From the NCBI GenBank assembly GCA_030068145.1, contig JAPJBO010000616.1, positions 62,001-126,000 of the forward strand: 64,000 nt of DNA. The letters run 5' to 3'. Origin of the DNA: Diplonema papillatum (taxonomy: Eukaryota > Euglenozoa > Diplonemea > Diplonemida > Diplonemidae). The notes beneath the pieces are model-generated. The model did no database searches. It worked only from the letters and a program-made list of their open reading frames with translations, and was not told the origin of the DNA. The position numbers and the translations under genes are program-made. Below, piece after piece: positions 61,866-64,000 of the stretch; position 1 is the stretch's first letter; the number at the start of each line of letters is the position of its first letter.

Positions 61866-64000
61866 CAAGTACTGCGGAAGGCACTAAGGAATGGATGGTC
61901 CGACGCAGCGGAACTGCACCATGCGCGTACCGGTGACACACCACCACCACCGACCTTTACCAGCGCCCGGACATCGTGCACGAGGATCGACCGCATACTC
62001 CTCAACCGAATAACGACGGGAGCTTTCCGCCAATGCGTCACCACTGCGGTGAACGTGCCGGGACACCGGCTCGTGACAATGACCCTGGACATTGCGGCGC
62101 TGCGCCAAATCGTGTGGCGATTTAAAGTACCGCGGGAAATCTCTACGGAGGGGGGACCCAAGTGGGGCCTCTCGGACACAGAAGCTTACAGAGAAGCCGT
62201 ACAGAGACTAGCCAACTCCGATTTCGCAGAACGGCTGGCAGCACAACGCGTGGAAGAGGCCTGGCTCGAGTGGTCACGAGTCAGTGAGCAGTACTTGCAG
62301 GATGCCTTCGGAATCCCTGCGGAAGAAAGGGGAAGAAGTACAGGACGGGGGATAAAGACGTCACCTAAGAGAGTCTGCATCACGGCAAGCACTGCGAGCG
62401 ACGGGTCGGGGGCGGCGAACAGCAGACAGCTACGGCTCCGGAAGGCCATCCACAGGATGGAACGCATCTGCAGCTACCTTGCGCAACGGCGCGGGCCGGA
62501 GGCAGTTCCGCATGAGGTATCCCGTTGCTGGCAGAACAGCAGGCGGCTGGCACAGGCGTGCATGAAAGATGGCCAAGGGACAGAGGGATTCCCGGATCAT
62601 GAGGAGGCGAAGCAGCTTCTCACGGCATTGCGGGAAGAGACGAGCAGGCTCGGAAAGGAGGGATCGGCGGCCAGGTTTACGAAATACCGAGACAAGCTGA
62701 ACGAGAGGGCCGATGCGAGCAGACGATGTCTGACAACCATCTGCGCCGGGCGCGCTGAACCGTCGGGGGTGTTGCGAAAGGGGGCGGGAGTGACTGCAAA
62801 TGTTGACGAGATGGACGAGGTGCTGAACACTGCGTGGGACCCTATCCTGCGTAAGTACAAGGACGGGCCAGAGCCGGAGTACGAGCCGTTTCGGGATCGG
62901 TTCCGGGATCACATCGGCCCACATATGATGGAAGCCGGAACAATCACGGGGGAGGAGCTGCGAATTCTGCTGAGGAAGAAGCCGAAGAAAAGCGCGTCAG
63001 GGGTGGATGGCTGGCGTATGGCTGAACTGCGGGAGTTGCCGCTCCCCCTGCTGAATGCACTTGCAGACGTCTTGAACCTGGTCGAAGCAACTGGAGACTG
63101 GCCGGCAAGCATGACAACTGCGCTGGTGTCGATGGTGCCGAAGGATGAGAGTCAAGACCCGCTGCACACAAGACCGATAACCGTCACATCCGCCGTGTAC
63201 CGCTTATGGGCCTGCCGCAGGCTGGCGGACATAGTTCTGTGGCAAGAGGAATGGATCGAAGAAGGACAGAAAGGCTTTCGACCGGGTCACCGGATCGAGG
63301 ACGTCTTGATGGAAATTGGGCTCGAGATGGAGGACGCCTTGTTAGACGGGGAGCCGCTCTACGGTGTGGCGCTGGACTTCCGGAAATGCTTCGACATGGT
63401 CCCGCGAGAGATAGTACTGCGCTTAGCCGAGGACTTAGGATTGCACAATCGGGTTCTCAAGCCGCTGAGGGCTATCTACAGACTGCTCGCGAGACGCTTC
63501 AAGCTACCATTAGGGGTGGGCAGGGAGTTCAGTGTGACCAACGGTATCCTTCAAGGGTGCCCTGTATCCGTCATACTCATCAATGCCCTGCTGTCGGTAG
63601 TGATGAAAGCGGTCAAGAAAGAAGCGGAGGGTGTGAGTCCAAAGTCATACGCGGACGACGCCACACTGCTGTCCAGGCTGTCGGAGGCCGCCCTGCAAAA
63701 GGGAGTGGACGTAGTAGACGAGTTCTGCACACTCACCGGGATGGAGCTAAACCTCCAGAAGACGGTCGCGTTCTCGACGAGACGTAGGCATCAGTCGACT
63801 CTCAAACTCCGCAGCGTGGATGCGCTGCTGCGGTTTAGCAAATCCGTCAAGTGCCTCGGGGTCCTAGTCTCGACGGCGAAGAATAGGACGGAAAGGTCCG
63901 ACTCGGAGAGGGTGGAGAAGGCGGCTGCCCTGGCGGAAGGCCTCCGCCATGCGCCGTTCCGGTACGAAAAGCGGGTCCGGATTGTGCAGTCGAATGTGCT
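61866..64000 (+). mobile_element. LINE (APE C-terminus + reverse transcriptase), runs off window
   Basis: One frame is open for ~711 codons from 61866 (just after TAA at 61863) to the end of the window. It begins within an apurinic-like endonuclease domain (SCTRIDRILLN, then VPGHRLVTMTLD), passes a basic helical linker, and enters the RT domain: KKSASGVDGWRMAEL, LVSMVPKDESQDPLHTRPIT, EEGQKGFRPGHRIEDVL, ALDFRKCFDMVPREIV (from 63372), GILQGCPVSVILINALLS and the catalytic YADD box at 63648-63659. Motif style fits the I/Jockey/ingi groups of APE-type LINEs. It is 5'-truncated inside an R2 repeat but has no stop in the visible 2.1 kb, so it inserted recently. RNase H, if present, lies beyond the window. 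Confidence 0.92.

Overview
This is a 64 kb piece of a repeat-rich nuclear genome from a unicellular eukaryote. It carries a few long ORFs without introns (2,412, 1,006 and 511 codons), GC-rich third positions in those genes, LINEs with endonuclease, reverse transcriptase and RNase H modules, poly(A)-tailed retroposons, (TG)n and (CT)n microsatellites, large minisatellites and many inverted-repeat elements. There are no bacterial operons or Shine-Dalgarno-led genes. The intronless multi-TM/cyclase-like protein and the ingi/I-like LINE are compatible with Euglenozoa (kinetoplastid or diplonemid relatives), but nothing here is diagnostic, so the lineage is left open.

Layout. 1-1.6 kb: broken coding fossil on the minus strand with a P-loop helicase-like motif. 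2.2-11.9 kb: a broken paralogue of the membrane pseudocyclase gene, pulled apart by insertions; one exon is present three times. Inside this stretch lie two inverted-repeat elements (3.1-4.6 kb and 5.0-6.3 kb) and a ubiquitin-specific-protease-like gene (6.3-7.5 kb). 11.9-18.9 kb: TG repeats, segmental duplications and a perfect 8 x 25 bp minisatellite. 19.2-22.1 kb: a satellite array interrupted by the 3' end of a LINE. 22.1-22.5 kb: tandem fragments of large-subunit rRNA on the minus strand. 23.2-24.7 kb: four 375 bp tandem repeats. 24.8-38.5 kb: gene-poor, with an hAT element with a clean 8 bp target duplication, two copies of a TA-flanked MITE, further inverted-repeat elements and palindromic arrays. 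38.7-39.8 kb: antisense LINE fragment. 40.0-47.2 kb: a giant secreted protein made of eleven LamG/ConA-like domains. 48.6-51.1 kb: a 28 bp minisatellite array. 52.6-58.7 kb: a small acidic protein, the full-length membrane pseudocyclase, and a second USP-like gene with a C2H2 tail. 61.9-64 kb: a 5'-truncated LINE with an open RT frame running off the end.

The genes most likely to be functional are the LamG protein, the membrane pseudocyclase, the two USP-like proteases and perhaps the small acidic and basic ORFs. They do not form an obvious pathway. The most unusual theme is that several sequence-unrelated inverted-repeat elements all end in runs of G/C (6 to 23 bases), and that both USP-like genes start just downstream of a C-run. 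A second is a 115 bp tract that is identical between the intact and broken pseudocyclase paralogues, suggesting gene conversion.
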